Shown: piece after piece, positions 1 to 8,801 of the stretch
Position numbering within the stretch: position 1 is the first letter of the stretch
Layout of the letters: every line of letters begins with the position of its first letter
Assembly: GCA_023664865.1 (NCBI GenBank)
Contig: JAMPEU010000017.1
Span: 1-62,521 of the forward strand
Length of the DNA stretch: 62,521 bases
Reading direction: 5' to 3'
Origin: Butyrivibrio sp.
GTDB lineage: Bacteria > Bacillota > Clostridia > Lachnospirales > Lachnospiraceae
Translations under genes and position numbers: made by a program
The notes under the pieces: generated by a model
Told to the model about the DNA's origin: nothing
The model's input: the letters and a program-made list of their open reading frames with translations, nothing else
Databases searched by the model: none

Positions 1-48
1 GACCCTCTGCTTGTAAGGCAGATGCTCTCCCAGCTGAGCTAAGATCCC
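1..48 (-). tRNA. tRNA-Val (UAC), partial
   Basis: The reverse strand starts GGGATCTTAGCTCAG and contains an anticodon stem-loop whose 7-base loop CTTACAA carries anticodon TAC, which reads Val GTA. The T arm and 3' acceptor strand lie outside the window. It is the last visible member of a tRNA cluster read leftward. Confidence 0.9.
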
Positions 49-63
49 AATAGTATTTTGTAA

Positions 64-137
64 CGACCCGGATGGGGTTCGAACCCACGACCTCCGCCGT
101 GACAGGGCGGCGCTCTAACCAGCTGAGCCACCAGGCC
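64..137 (-). tRNA. tRNA-Asp (GUC)
   Basis: The reverse strand folds as a full cloverleaf: acceptor GGCCTGG pairs with CCGGGTC, the anticodon loop is CTGTCAC (GTC, Asp), and the T loop carries GGTTCGAACCC. Discriminator G; CCA is not encoded. 74 nt. Confidence 0.95.
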
Positions 138-170
138 AATATTGCATATTTAAATCGTATAATTAAAAAG

Positions 171-244
171 TGGACCTTCGGGGACTCGAACCCAGGACCG
201 ACCGGTTATGAGCCGGTTGCTCTAACCAACTGAGCTAAAGGTCC
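171..244 (-). tRNA. tRNA with CAU anticodon (Met elongator or Ile2)
   Basis: Acceptor GGACCTT pairs with AAGGTCC. The anticodon stem ACCGG/CCGGT encloses CTCATAA, giving anticodon CAT. CAT can be elongator Met or, after lysidine modification, Ile2; I cannot separate these by eye. It lacks the CCC-rich anticodon stem side typical of initiator tRNA. CCA is not encoded. Confidence 0.9.
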
Positions 245-262
245 ATATGCTTTCTAACTAAA

Positions 263-334
263 TGACTCCGACGGGAATTGAACCCGTGTTACCGCCGTGA
301 AAGGGCGATGTCTTAACCTCTTGACCACGGAGCC
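263..334 (-). tRNA. tRNA-Glu (UUC)
   Basis: Acceptor GGCTCCG pairs with CGGAGTC. The anticodon loop CTTTCAC gives TTC (Glu). 72 nt, discriminator A, no encoded CCA. It is the promoter-proximal member of the cluster. Confidence 0.95.
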
Positions 335-392
335 GCATTTTTATTACGGGCAGCCGCTGCCCTGCCGCCTAGGTGGTAACCTAACGTACAAC

Positions 393-421
393 ATATTACC
401 ATAACCAGGCGGATTTGGCAA
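393..421 (-). promoter_or_regulatory. Sigma-A promoter of the tRNA cluster
   Basis: On the minus strand TTGCCA (416-421) and TAATAT (393-398) are separated by 17 bp. The expected start near 386 lies about 50 nt upstream of tRNA-Glu. It sits just beyond the 3' end of iorB. Confidence 0.75.
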
Positions 422-452
422 GGGGTAAAATTTCAATTACTTTAATTACTTT

Positions 453-1025
453 TTAAGCCTTTCTTCCCAATTCAAACGCTTTGCGGTTCATATCCACAAA
501 CTTAGGCGGCACGCTCTGCCCGATGGTTTCCAGCCATTCTTCTTTCGAGAAATCAAAATATTTGGAAAGTCTTCCCATAAGAACCAGATTCACAGCCTTA
601 GTCGAACCCGCTTCTTCAGCAAGCGATACGGCATCTATAGCGTCTAAATCCACTCCGGCGTCTTTGAGTTTTACGGCAAGATTTTCCGGATATACCGCCG
701 TACCCGCGATAACGGGCATCGGATTTACCTGCTGTATATTAGTTATCAGTTTTCCGTCCGCTTTCAGATAATCCGTATAACGCGCCGCTTCTAACATCTC
801 AAATGATACGATATAGTCCGCCTGCCCTTTACCTACGATAGGAGAATAAACCTTATCGCCCCAGCGCACATATGTAACGACGCTGCCGCCACGCTGGCTC
901 ATTCCATGAACCTCGCTCACTTTCACATCGAAACCGTTTTTTAACAGCATACGTCCAAGGAGCTTGCTGGCAAGAAGCGTTCCCTGTCCGCCAACGCCTA
1001 CAATCATCATACTCTTTGTTTCCAT
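453..1025 (-). CDS. iorB: Indolepyruvate:ferredoxin oxidoreductase, beta subunit
   Basis: This is the small (gamma-domain) subunit of the cytosolic enzyme that converts aryl-pyruvates plus CoA to aryl-acetyl-CoA, CO2 and reduced ferredoxin. The protein (190 aa) has the family's N-terminal GVGGQGTLLASKLLG motif at about residues 10-25 and the EVHGMSQRGGSV segment after it. The start chosen is the ATG at 1025, with AGGAGG 7 nt upstream inside the end of iorA; a GTG at 1031 is possible but has no spacing for a ribosome site. The gene follows iorA with only 2 nt between them, so the subunits are translationally coupled. Confidence 0.93.
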   Translation of the reverse strand: METKSMMIVGVGGQGTLLASKLLGRMLLKNGFDVKVSEVHGMSQRGGSVVTYVRWGDKVYSPIVGKGQADYIVSFEMLEAARYTDYLKADGKLITNIQQVNPMPVIAGTAVYPENLAVKLKDAGVDLDAIDAVSLAEEAGSTKAVNLVLMGRLSKYFDFSKEEWLETIGQSVPPKFVDMNRKAFELGRKA

Positions 1026-1027
1026 GC

Positions 1028-2767
1028 TCACTCCTCCTTCGCATCTAACGCGCCAAATTTACACAACTGCTTACATACGCTGCAGCCTACGCACAGTGTA
1101 GTGTCTATCTTTACCTTATCGTCCTGAACGCTTATTGCCGGACAGCCTATTTTCATACACGCCTTACAGCCTGCGCATTTATCGGTATCGACCGTAATAG
1201 GTCCGGGGTGTTTCACATATTTAAGCAGTGCGCACGGTCTGCGGGCTATGATTACGGACGGCTCGGCAGCCGCAAGCTCCTCTTTCACAGCCGTTTCACA
1301 TTCCTCTAAATTATAGGGATCTACTACTCTTACCCTTCTTATCCCCACAGCGTGGCACAGAGTTTCTAAATCTATCTTAGTACACGGATCGCCCTTAAGG
1401 TTATACCCCGTAGTCGGATTCTGCTGATGTCCTGTCATTCCCGTGATAGAATTATCCAATATAATTACAGTAGAATCAGACTCATTATATGCGATATTGA
1501 CAAGCCCCGTAATGCCGGAATGGATAAAAGTGGAATCACCGATTACCGCCACGGTCTTCCCTTCTCCCTCTCCGCCTCCTGCCTTGTTAAAACCATGCAG
1601 CCCGGACACGGAAGCGCCCATACATATAGTAGTGTCAATTGCGCCAAGCGGCGGAACCGCTCCCAATGTATAGCAGCCGATATCGCCAAGTACAGTAAGA
1701 TTCAATTTCTTAAGGACAAAGAACAGCCCCCTGTGCGGACAGCCTGCACACATTACGGGCGGTCTTGCCGGAATCGCCTCGTCAAGCTTTATGCCTTCTT
1801 TAATCGGAGCTGCCAGCTTTTCCGCTATGATATTCTGATTAATTTCACCCAATGGTGAAAACAACTCCTTACCCTTAACTTTAAGCCCTAAGTCCCTGCA
1901 CTGACTTTCCAGAAAACCGTCAAGTTCCTCTACTACCACCAGTTCTTCTACAGTATCGGCGAAACTGCGGATTTTTTTCTCCGGAACGGGCCAAATCATA
2001 CCAAGCTTAAGCACGGGATATGTATTTCCAAGCGCCTCTTTTACATACTGATAACATGTGGAAGAAGTAATGATGCCGATTTTATTGTTTTCTCCCGGCT
2101 CTATGCGATTGACTTCCGCCGTTTCCGCCCACTCGCTAAGTTTGTGTATACGCTCTTCTACAACCGGGTGGCGTTTTATGGCGTTGCCCGGCATCATGAT
2201 ATATTTCACAGTATCCTTTGTATATTCCTTCTGTTCCGGTACAATACGTTCGCCTGTCTCCACTATGCTCTGCGAGTGGCTGATGCGCGTACACATTTTC
2301 ATTAACATGGGTGTGTCAAATTTTTCTGACAGTTCATAGGCAATTTTTGTAAACTCAAGCGCTTCTGCAGAATCACTGGGTTCCATCATGGGAACCTTCG
2401 CCGCCACCGCGTAATGTCTTGAGTCCTGCTCGTTCTGTGAACTGTGCATTCCCGCATCGTCCGCTACCGCTATTATTAATCCCGCGTTTACGCCCGTATA
2501 TGAAATGGTAAAAAGCGGATCTGCGCAGACGTTCAGTCCCACGTGCTTCATTCCACAGAAACTCCTCTTTCCTGCTAATGATGCGCCGAAAGCCGCCTCT
2601 AGTGCCACTTTTTCATTAGGCGCCCATTCTGCGTAAACCTCTTCATATTTTGCGATACTCTCCGTAATTTCCGTGCTGGGCGTTCCGGGATAACTCGATA
2701 CGAATGAACACCCGCCCTCATATAATCCTCTTGCAACCGCTTCGTTGCCGAGCATTAAAGTCCTCAT
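1028..2767 (-). CDS. iorA: Indolepyruvate:ferredoxin oxidoreductase, alpha subunit
   Basis: Large TPP- and Fe-S-containing subunit of indolepyruvate ferredoxin oxidoreductase (579 aa, normal family length). The N-terminal pyrimidine-binding domain begins LGNEAVARGLYEGG with the SSYPGTPSTEI motif. The TPP domain has GDIGCYTLGAVPP and the GDSTFIHSG...LDNSITGMTGHQ metal/TPP site. The C-terminus carries two 4Fe-4S clusters (CAGCKACMKIGCP and CVGCSVCKQLC). The ATG at 2767 is chosen since AGGAGG lies 8 nt before it; an upstream in-frame start adds only nine residues. It follows the symporter gene by 55 bp and overlaps the ribosome site of iorB, consistent with one operon for aromatic 2-oxoacid oxidation. 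Confidence 0.95.
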   Translation of the reverse strand: MRTLMLGNEAVARGLYEGGCSFVSSYPGTPSTEITESIAKYEEVYAEWAPNEKVALEAAFGASLAGKRSFCGMKHVGLNVCADPLFTISYTGVNAGLIIAVADDAGMHSSQNEQDSRHYAVAAKVPMMEPSDSAEALEFTKIAYELSEKFDTPMLMKMCTRISHSQSIVETGERIVPEQKEYTKDTVKYIMMPGNAIKRHPVVEERIHKLSEWAETAEVNRIEPGENNKIGIITSSTCYQYVKEALGNTYPVLKLGMIWPVPEKKIRSFADTVEELVVVEELDGFLESQCRDLGLKVKGKELFSPLGEINQNIIAEKLAAPIKEGIKLDEAIPARPPVMCAGCPHRGLFFVLKKLNLTVLGDIGCYTLGAVPPLGAIDTTICMGASVSGLHGFNKAGGGEGEGKTVAVIGDSTFIHSGITGLVNIAYNESDSTVIILDNSITGMTGHQQNPTTGYNLKGDPCTKIDLETLCHAVGIRRVRVVDPYNLEECETAVKEELAAAEPSVIIARRPCALLKYVKHPGPITVDTDKCAGCKACMKIGCPAISVQDDKVKIDTTLCVGCSVCKQLCKFGALDAKEE

Positions 2768-2822
2768 AGTAATTCCTCCTAAATATTTCAGCATTACTGT
2801 TACATGTCTTCACTTCAATCTG

Positions 2823-4385
2823 TCACATATCCCCAATCGAATCCTTCACAGGCACGGTAACTTTCTTCTCATAACATGCAAATGTCTCTTCCAGATACTT
2901 TTTATCCGGAGCTTTGGTAAACATACTGACTACAGGCACAATCACAAGCCCCGCCAGCATACAGAACGCACCGGCGTTAATGGGTGACTGTAAAAGCGTA
3001 GGGAATGAGCTTCGCGCCACGATGTTTAAAAGCATCAGCACTGTAGAGAAAACAAAGCTTACCCAGCACGCAACTTTAGTAGTCCTTTTCCAATAAAGCC
3101 CATAAAGGAAGGGGGCAAGAAACGCGCCTGCAAGCGCACCCCAACTCACGCCCATAAGCTGTGCAATAAACGTAACGCTGGAACGATATTGAATAAGCGC
3201 CAGCACAACGCTGATGCCGATAAATACTACGACTAAAGCACGCATAAAGCGAACCTGACGCTTCTCGTCCATATCTTTTATAAAAATATCTTTAATAAAA
3301 TCCAAAGTCAGCGTAGAGCTTGATGCAAGCACTAAAGATGAAAGGGTTGACATGGACGCGGACAGTACCAAAATCACCACCAACGCAATCAGAATAACCG
3401 GAAGCCCCGAAAGCATCGTGGGAATTACCGCGTCATACCCGCCAGCCGGCACTCCGTTTACCACATCCATCTTATCCGAAAACAATCTGCCGAAACCGCC
3501 AAGGAAATAACAGCCGCCGGAAACGATTACTGCAAAAACCGTAGAAATAACCGTACCCTTGCTGATTGCAGATTCGCTTTTTATCGCATAAAACTTCTGA
3601 ACCATCTGCGGCAGCCCCCATGTCCCAAGACTGGTAAGCAGTACCACACCCAAAAGTCCCACAGGATCAGGTCCTAAAAACGAATTGAACACGCCCGGCG
3701 AATCGGACACCAGAGGATCGCTTACGCGTGAAAGCCCGTCAAGCGCCGCTAAAAGTCCGCCCTGGCTTTTTAATACTGCCGCGATAACCGCAATGATGCC
3801 GACAATCATAATAATGCCCTGTATAAAATCGTTAATCGCCGTAGCCATATAACCCCCGGCAATAACATAGATTCCCGTAAGCACTGCCATAACTATAACG
3901 CACAATGAATAATCGATATCAAACGCCATGCCGAACAGTCTGCTCAGTCCGTTATAGAGGCTCGCGGTATAAGGGATAAGAAATATGAAAATAATCACGG
4001 ACGCCGATAATTTCAGACTGCGGCTTCCGAAACGCTTGCCGAAAAATTCCGGCATGGTTGCGCTGTCTAAATGCTGTGTCATGATACGCGTCCGCCTGCC
4101 AAGCACTACCCACGCAAGGAGCGAGCCCAAGAAGGCGTTGCCGAGTCCCGCCCAAGTCGCCGCAATACCATATTTCCAACCAAACTGTCCCGCGTATCCC
4201 ACAAATACAACCGCGGAAAAATAACTCGTGCCATAAGCAAATGCCGTAAGCCACGGACCTACGGAACGTCCGCCTAATACGAATCCGTTCACATCTGTGG
4301 TGTGGCGGCGGCAGTATAATCCTATGCCAACCATCACGCCGAAAAATACCACAAGCATTACAATTTTTATAATAAGGTCACCCAT
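2823..4385 (-). CDS. Sodium:solute symporter (SSS family)
   Basis: A 520-residue integral membrane protein with about 13 hydrophobic segments and the SSS-family signatures: GGRSVGPWLTAFAYGTSYFS near the N-terminus and the AGGYMATAINDFIQGIIM core segment. The family (PutP/PanF-like) couples solute uptake to sodium. The substrate is not given by the sequence; the position between an acyl-CoA ligase (19 bp upstream) and iorA suggests an organic or aromatic acid. AAGGAG precedes the ATG. Inference: it moves aryl-acids into or out of the cell for this pathway. Confidence 0.88.
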   Translation of the reverse strand: MGDLIIKIVMLVVFFGVMVGIGLYCRRHTTDVNGFVLGGRSVGPWLTAFAYGTSYFSAVVFVGYAGQFGWKYGIAATWAGLGNAFLGSLLAWVVLGRRTRIMTQHLDSATMPEFFGKRFGSRSLKLSASVIIFIFLIPYTASLYNGLSRLFGMAFDIDYSLCVIVMAVLTGIYVIAGGYMATAINDFIQGIIMIVGIIAVIAAVLKSQGGLLAALDGLSRVSDPLVSDSPGVFNSFLGPDPVGLLGVVLLTSLGTWGLPQMVQKFYAIKSESAISKGTVISTVFAVIVSGGCYFLGGFGRLFSDKMDVVNGVPAGGYDAVIPTMLSGLPVILIALVVILVLSASMSTLSSLVLASSSTLTLDFIKDIFIKDMDEKRQVRFMRALVVVFIGISVVLALIQYRSSVTFIAQLMGVSWGALAGAFLAPFLYGLYWKRTTKVACWVSFVFSTVLMLLNIVARSSFPTLLQSPINAGAFCMLAGLVIVPVVSMFTKAPDKKYLEETFACYEKKVTVPVKDSIGDM

Positions 4386-4404
4386 ATCTATTTTCTCCTT
4401 TTAT

Positions 4405-6042
4405 CTAATGAGTCGTCTGACTTTCCACAAGACGCCCGTGACAATATTTTTCACGCAATACCGGCTTTTCGATTTTGCCGGTAGGGTTGCGCGGGATAGT
4501 GTCAAAGATAATCTTTCTCGGACGCTTATAGCGCGGAAGTTCACTGCAAAACTGCTCTATTTCTTCCTGCGTGCATGACATGCCGTCTTTAATCTCAATT
4601 ATCGCCGCGGCGATTTCACCCAGCCTGTTGTCCGGCAGCCCGATAACCGCTACATCTTTAATCTTATCAAATCCTCGGATAAAGTCTTCAATCTGCACAG
4701 GATAAAGGTTTTCTCCGCCGGAAATGATTACATCTTTTTTCCTGTCTACCAGATAGATAAAGCCGTCTTCGTCCATCCGCGCCATATCTCCGGTAAAAAG
4801 CCAGCCGTCCTTTATCGTCTCTGCCGTAGCTTCCGGATTCTTGTAATAACACAGCATAACGCCGGGACCTTGAACAAGCAGCTCACCTACTTCGCCCTGT
4901 TTAACGTCCACGCCCTGCTCGTCCACTATGCGCGTTTTCCAATGATAGCCCGGCACGCCGATAGCGCCCACTTTATGTATATTGTCTACGCCCAAATGAA
5001 CGCATCCCGGTCCCGTGGATTCCGAGAGTCCATAATTTGTATCATATTTATGATGCGGGAAATATTTTTTCCACCGGCGAATCAGACTCGGCGGAACCGG
5101 CTGCGCCCCGATGTGCATTAACCGCCATTGCTCTAACAGATAGTCATCCAGATTAATCCTTCCGTTGTCGATAGCGTCCAGCATATCCTGCGCCCACGGA
5201 ACCAGCAGCCAGACTATGGTACACTTTTCTTCCGTAACCGCCCGCAGTATCCACTCCGGTTTAACGCCTCTTAACAATACAGCCTTGCTGCCGGAAATAA
5301 GGCTGCCAAACCAGTGCATTTTAGCCCCTGTATGGTAAAGCGGCGGAATACATAAGAATACGTCTTCCCTTGTCTGCCCGTGGTGAGTCTGTTCTGTTTC
5401 GCAGGAAGAAACGAGCGCACGGTGATTATGTAAGATTGCTTTAGGAAAGCCCGTAGTTCCCGAAGAAAAATAAATCGCGGCGTAATCTTCTTCCGTTAAG
5501 GCTACCGGCGGTGCGCTTGATGAGCAGAAATTTACCAGCTTAAGCAAATCTTCCGTGTATTTCGGCTTATCCGCTCCGACGAAAAACTTAAACCGCACGC
5601 CGGATATACTGTCGGCAATCGCGTCTATACGCTCTACAAATTCAACGCCGAATACCAGCACCTCTACATCTGCAAGTTCAAGACAATATTTAATCTCATC
5701 GGCAGAATAACGGAAGTTCATCGGCACGGCGATACAGCCTGCTTTCAATACCCCGAAATAAATCGGCAGCCACTCAAGACAATTCATAAGCAGAATACCG
5801 ACCTTCGTACCTTTCTCCAATTCCCTGCTAAGGAGGAGATTGGCAAAACGGTTAGCACGCCTGTCAAAGTCCGCCCAGCTAAGCTCCCTTCTGTACGGTG
5901 CGCTGGCGTTAGGTCCTTCAATCAGACTGAAATCCCGCCATGTTACCGCCCTGTCTCTTTCTTCGGAAGGGTTGATTTCTACCAGCGCAGTCTCCGAACC
6001 GTACAGTCTGGCATTTCTCTCCAAAAAATCCGTAATAACCAT
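4405..6042 (-). CDS. AMP-forming acyl-CoA synthetase (fatty/aryl acid type)
   Basis: ANL-superfamily ligase that activates a carboxylic acid to its acyl-CoA through an acyl-adenylate. The 545-residue protein shows motif A3 (IYFSSGTTGFPKAILHNH, about residue 190), the A5 region NYGLSESTGPG, the hinge FTGDMARMDEDGFIYLVDRKKDVI and the C-terminal PRNPTGKIEKPVL with the catalytic Lys. The GAGAGG ribosome site supports the ATG at 6042. Its place between a hotdog thioesterase and a symporter/IOR unit favours an aryl-acetate or medium-chain substrate, but that is inference. Confidence 0.9.
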   Translation of the reverse strand: MVITDFLERNARLYGSETALVEINPSEERDRAVTWRDFSLIEGPNASAPYRRELSWADFDRRANRFANLLLSRELEKGTKVGILLMNCLEWLPIYFGVLKAGCIAVPMNFRYSADEIKYCLELADVEVLVFGVEFVERIDAIADSISGVRFKFFVGADKPKYTEDLLKLVNFCSSSAPPVALTEEDYAAIYFSSGTTGFPKAILHNHRALVSSCETEQTHHGQTREDVFLCIPPLYHTGAKMHWFGSLISGSKAVLLRGVKPEWILRAVTEEKCTIVWLLVPWAQDMLDAIDNGRINLDDYLLEQWRLMHIGAQPVPPSLIRRWKKYFPHHKYDTNYGLSESTGPGCVHLGVDNIHKVGAIGVPGYHWKTRIVDEQGVDVKQGEVGELLVQGPGVMLCYYKNPEATAETIKDGWLFTGDMARMDEDGFIYLVDRKKDVIISGGENLYPVQIEDFIRGFDKIKDVAVIGLPDNRLGEIAAAIIEIKDGMSCTQEEIEQFCSELPRYKRPRKIIFDTIPRNPTGKIEKPVLREKYCHGRLVESQTTH

Positions 6043-6058
6043 ATTTTCCTCTCATTCC

Positions 6059-6109
6059 GCCGCTTTAAGCGGCTATTTTAAAGTATGAAAATCAAGGATT
6101 TTCATACTT
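6059..6109. terminator. Pair of hairpins between the thioesterase and ligase genes
   Basis: Two perfect inverted repeats are seen: GCCGCTT/AAGCGGC (6059-6073) and a 13-bp stem with 3-nt loop, AAGTATGAAAATC/GATTTTCATACTT (6081-6109). In the minus direction the second is followed by TTTAAAATAG. They could attenuate read-through from the thioesterase gene into the ligase gene or stabilise mRNA ends; no long U tract is present. Confidence 0.5.
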
Positions 6110-6116
6110 GAGTTTA

Positions 6117-6154
6117 TGTGTCAAATGTGCGTGCAAGCGCGCCCGCTTGACACA
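6117..6154. repeat. Inverted repeat TGTGTCAA...TTGACACA
   Basis: TGTGTCAA (6117-6124) and TTGACACA (6147-6154) form 8-bp arms around a GC-rich centre with further pairing (GCG/CGC). It adjoins the two hairpins at 6059-6109, so the 138-bp gap is mostly palindromic DNA. Confidence 0.6.
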
Positions 6155-6179
6155 GTATTCCAAAAACGGAGCAGGGAGA

Positions 6180-6626
6180 TTAATTTTCCACTGCTCCGGA
6201 ATTGTTTTCTTTATCAGTTTCTTTAGGTGAAGTTGTCTTATATCCGTTGATTGTCACATACGCTACCAAAACCCCGGTATCGTCTGTAATCCTGACCTCA
6301 TACAGACAGATGCGCCGTCCTTCCTTGATGCACGAAGCCTCCGCTGTAAGAACCTTGCCCTTGGCGGGCGCTAAAAATGCTATGTCTGCCTGCTGGGATA
6401 CAATGACCGACTCGCTATAAGCATTAGACGCCACAGCATAAGCAAAATCCGCCAGCGTAAATAAGGCTCCGCCCATAGGAACGCCGTTTTTATTCAAATG
6501 TCCCGGACACAGCTTAAGCGTGCATACGGCGCGCCCCGGCTCTGCTTCTGCAATCTCTACTCCCGTAGTTTCCACGGCAAAGCGGTCATGCGCAAAACTT
6601 GTTTTGATTTCTTCAAGCGTCGGCAT
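6180..6626 (-). CDS. PaaI-family hotdog thioesterase
   Basis: A 148-residue single hotdog-fold protein of the PaaI/YbgC type, which hydrolyses (aryl)acyl-CoA thioesters in the cytosol. The family motif HLNKNGVPMGGALFTLADFAYA is seen in the centre (the N..HGG-like helix with Asp), followed by the SQQADIAFLAPAKG strand. The ATG at 6626 is chosen because GGAG/AAAGGAG lies just upstream; an earlier in-frame ATG at 6677 would sit at the probable transcription start. It heads the ligase-symporter-IOR gene set behind its own promoter and could release aryl-acetate from aryl-acetyl-CoA made by IorAB. Confidence 0.85.
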   Translation of the reverse strand: MPTLEEIKTSFAHDRFAVETTGVEIAEAEPGRAVCTLKLCPGHLNKNGVPMGGALFTLADFAYAVASNAYSESVIVSQQADIAFLAPAKGKVLTAEASCIKEGRRICLYEVRITDDTGVLVAYVTINGYKTTSPKETDKENNSGAVEN

Positions 6627-6703
6627 GTTATCTCCATGCTCCTTTCCAACTTGCAGGTTCGGTATTTGATTATTCATACCGACATTATACAAAATACCAG
6701 TAT

Positions 6704-6733
6704 ATTATACCTTTTAAATGTATGCGCTGTCAA
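6704..6733 (-). promoter_or_regulatory. Promoter of the thioesterase/ligase/IOR unit
   Basis: Minus-strand TTGACA (6728-6733) and TATAAT (6704-6709) match the consensus perfectly with an 18-bp spacer. The -35 overlaps the stop codon of the upstream oxidoreductase gene. A second TATAAT-like box lies about 20 bp downstream. Confidence 0.8.
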
Positions 6734-7890
6734 TATGGGGATGTCTTCCTTCTTTTTTGTTCCAGCCATTTTTCAAATAACCGCTCAAATTCAAGTTCTT
6801 CGTCAGTCCCTATATGCGGGATATCCACCATCCTTTTCTCCCATGACGACAGATATGCCGCATTGGAAAGCAACAGGCTTTTTCTTCCTTCTTCACCCCT
6901 GGCAATACATTTTCCAACGCCCATACATTCATCGGCAAAACCCTGTAAAACTTTTTCGTATGGTTTCTCTTCCTTTTCCGGGATTATTTCCGTCCATGTC
7001 CCCTTTATTTTCCTGAAATAATCGGTAGCACTTTTGCGATAATCCGCCTCTTTGCTGCCCATCTCCTGAACAAGTTCCCCAATCCGCAGTTTTCCGTTCT
7101 CACAGACAATCAACGCTTCCTCCAACGATATTTCCAAACGGTTTATGCCCGGCGCATCTCCGGTTGAAGAGATAAATGTCCCTGTCGCTCCGTTTTCCCA
7201 TTCAAAATACGCGGTCACATCATCTTCTACCTCGATATCATGAAAACGCCCCTCTTTACAAAAGCATTGGACTCTGGCAGGCATGCCGCATATCCACTGC
7301 AAAAGATCGAGATTGTGCGGACATTGGTTCAACAAAATACCGCCTCCGTCCTTATCCCATGTCGCATGCCATGAACTTGAGGTATAATATTGTTCCGGTC
7401 TGTACCAGTCCGTGACAATCCAGTTTACCCTTTTCAGAGCGCCATATTTTCCACTGTGTACCAACTCATGCAGCTGTATATGAATTGGAAGCGTCCTCTG
7501 GTTAAACACCATACTGAATACCCTGCCTGACCGAGCAGCTTCGGTTTCCATGTTCCTCGCCTGCCTGCTATATACGCCTGAAGGCTTATCGCACAGCACA
7601 TGCAGCCCATTCTTAAACGCCCTCACCGCCAATTCCTCATGCGAATAGTGCGGCGTTGCAATCACAACGGCATCTATCGATAACTCTTTGTTTTCCACTG
7701 CCGTAAAAAGCACATCCGCCGTTTCATATACGGGAACTCCCGCCTCAATAGATGGCAGAAGCATCTCTCTATATGTACCGCGAACCCTTGTGATAGCTTT
7801 AAGTTCCATGCCCTGAATCGCGTCGCTTTGCATGATAGAGGCATATTTGCTCCCCATATTTCCCACTCCGATTACCGCTGTCCTTATCAT
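6730..7890 (-). CDS. Gfo/Idh/MocA family oxidoreductase
   Basis: NAD(P)-dependent sugar/inositol-type dehydrogenase family. The N-terminal Rossmann fold starts TAVIGVGNMGSKYA, with the family's CDKPSG (EKP-like) motif near residue 97 and the GGGILLNQCPHNLDLLQW helix in the C-terminal domain. About 386 aa, normal length. Two starts are possible: ATG 7890 (GGAAGG, 8 nt away, chosen) and ATG 7911 (GGAG, 5 nt away). It lies 23 bp after the ABC permease gene and probably belongs to that transcript. The substrate cannot be told from sequence. Confidence 0.88.
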   Translation of the reverse strand: MIRTAVIGVGNMGSKYASIMQSDAIQGMELKAITRVRGTYREMLLPSIEAGVPVYETADVLFTAVENKELSIDAVVIATPHYSHEELAVRAFKNGLHVLCDKPSGVYSRQARNMETEAARSGRVFSMVFNQRTLPIHIQLHELVHSGKYGALKRVNWIVTDWYRPEQYYTSSSWHATWDKDGGGILLNQCPHNLDLLQWICGMPARVQCFCKEGRFHDIEVEDDVTAYFEWENGATGTFISSTGDAPGINRLEISLEEALIVCENGKLRIGELVQEMGSKEADYRKSATDYFRKIKGTWTEIIPEKEEKPYEKVLQGFADECMGVGKCIARGEEGRKSLLLSNAAYLSSWEKRMVDIPHIGTDEELEFERLFEKWLEQKRRKTSPY

Positions 7891-7913
7891 ATATTTATCC
7901 TTCCTTTCCATTG

Positions 7914-8774
7914 TTACTCCTTTGCTTTTGTAATATAATCTACCGCTGCGGTAATCACCAGAGCGGCTGTAATTACCAGACTCCATGCCGATATTCTGGG
8001 TATATTTTCACATAAATCATAGAATATATAACTCGTTCCTACGAAAATAATTCCCATTACAAGTAAGTGCACAACAGGAAACGCATAAAATCCGCCCATT
8101 GCATAATCTTTTTTCTCTTCTGCAATATAAGACAGTATAATAAAAACTGCCGCCAGCACCGCCCAGAACATCCAGTTCTGTATTCTGTCATCAGCCATGT
8201 TATCCCAATACATGCCAAGATAACGCTCTGCGGATATCTCCATTACCAACTTAAATAGAATAAATGTAAAAACCGTTCCTGCCACATGGTTTGTCAGTCT
8301 CCTGCATAATATCAACAGCGAATAAAACATCATAAATACTATTATTGCCTTTGTAACATAAGCCCATAATATATCCGTGCTTTCAAAAGTGATGCCTGTC
8401 TTTTTTTCCATAGATATACAATGCATCCGTATAATGACAGGCGGCGTCAACATAGATACCCCTGCTATAAGCAAACCACTTATATAATGATAAGTCAATA
8501 TATTCCTTGATTTTATTGGAAAAAGATTCATCACTTCCGCACGGTTTTTCGTCTCCTGCGTCAATAACTTGAGCGCCTGTATGATAAACGCCGTCCACAA
8601 TATCCATGTTGTCTGCCACTCCATAATATCATAGAATTTTCCGTTCATTTCATTCAAATGTACTCCGATAGTCTTTAATGCCAGATGTGTTATCACTCCC
8701 AGTATAAATATAAGCACCGCCGCCATTAGCCAATAAAAATAATCTCTTTTGAATAATTTTTTCATATCGCTCAT
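7914..8774 (-). CDS. ABC transporter permease (ABC-2 type)
   Basis: A 286-residue membrane protein with about six hydrophobic helices and a short basic N-terminus. No catalytic motif is present and none is expected. It follows the ATPase gene by 27 bp and a YtrA-type GntR regulator gene, the arrangement of ytr-like exporters in Firmicutes. It is assigned as the membrane partner of that ATPase; the cargo is unknown. Confidence 0.75.
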   Translation of the reverse strand: MSDMKKLFKRDYFYWLMAAVLIFILGVITHLALKTIGVHLNEMNGKFYDIMEWQTTWILWTAFIIQALKLLTQETKNRAEVMNLFPIKSRNILTYHYISGLLIAGVSMLTPPVIIRMHCISMEKKTGITFESTDILWAYVTKAIIVFMMFYSLLILCRRLTNHVAGTVFTFILFKLVMEISAERYLGMYWDNMADDRIQNWMFWAVLAAVFIILSYIAEEKKDYAMGGFYAFPVVHLLVMGIIFVGTSYIFYDLCENIPRISAWSLVITAALVITAAVDYITKAKE

Positions 8775-8801
8775 AATTTTCCATCTCCCATATTCTGTCT
8801 T

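Noticed and set aside
6498-7016. 172-codon plus-strand open frame
   Set aside because: It lies antisense across the thioesterase and Gfo/Idh genes and their promoter, with no family pattern.
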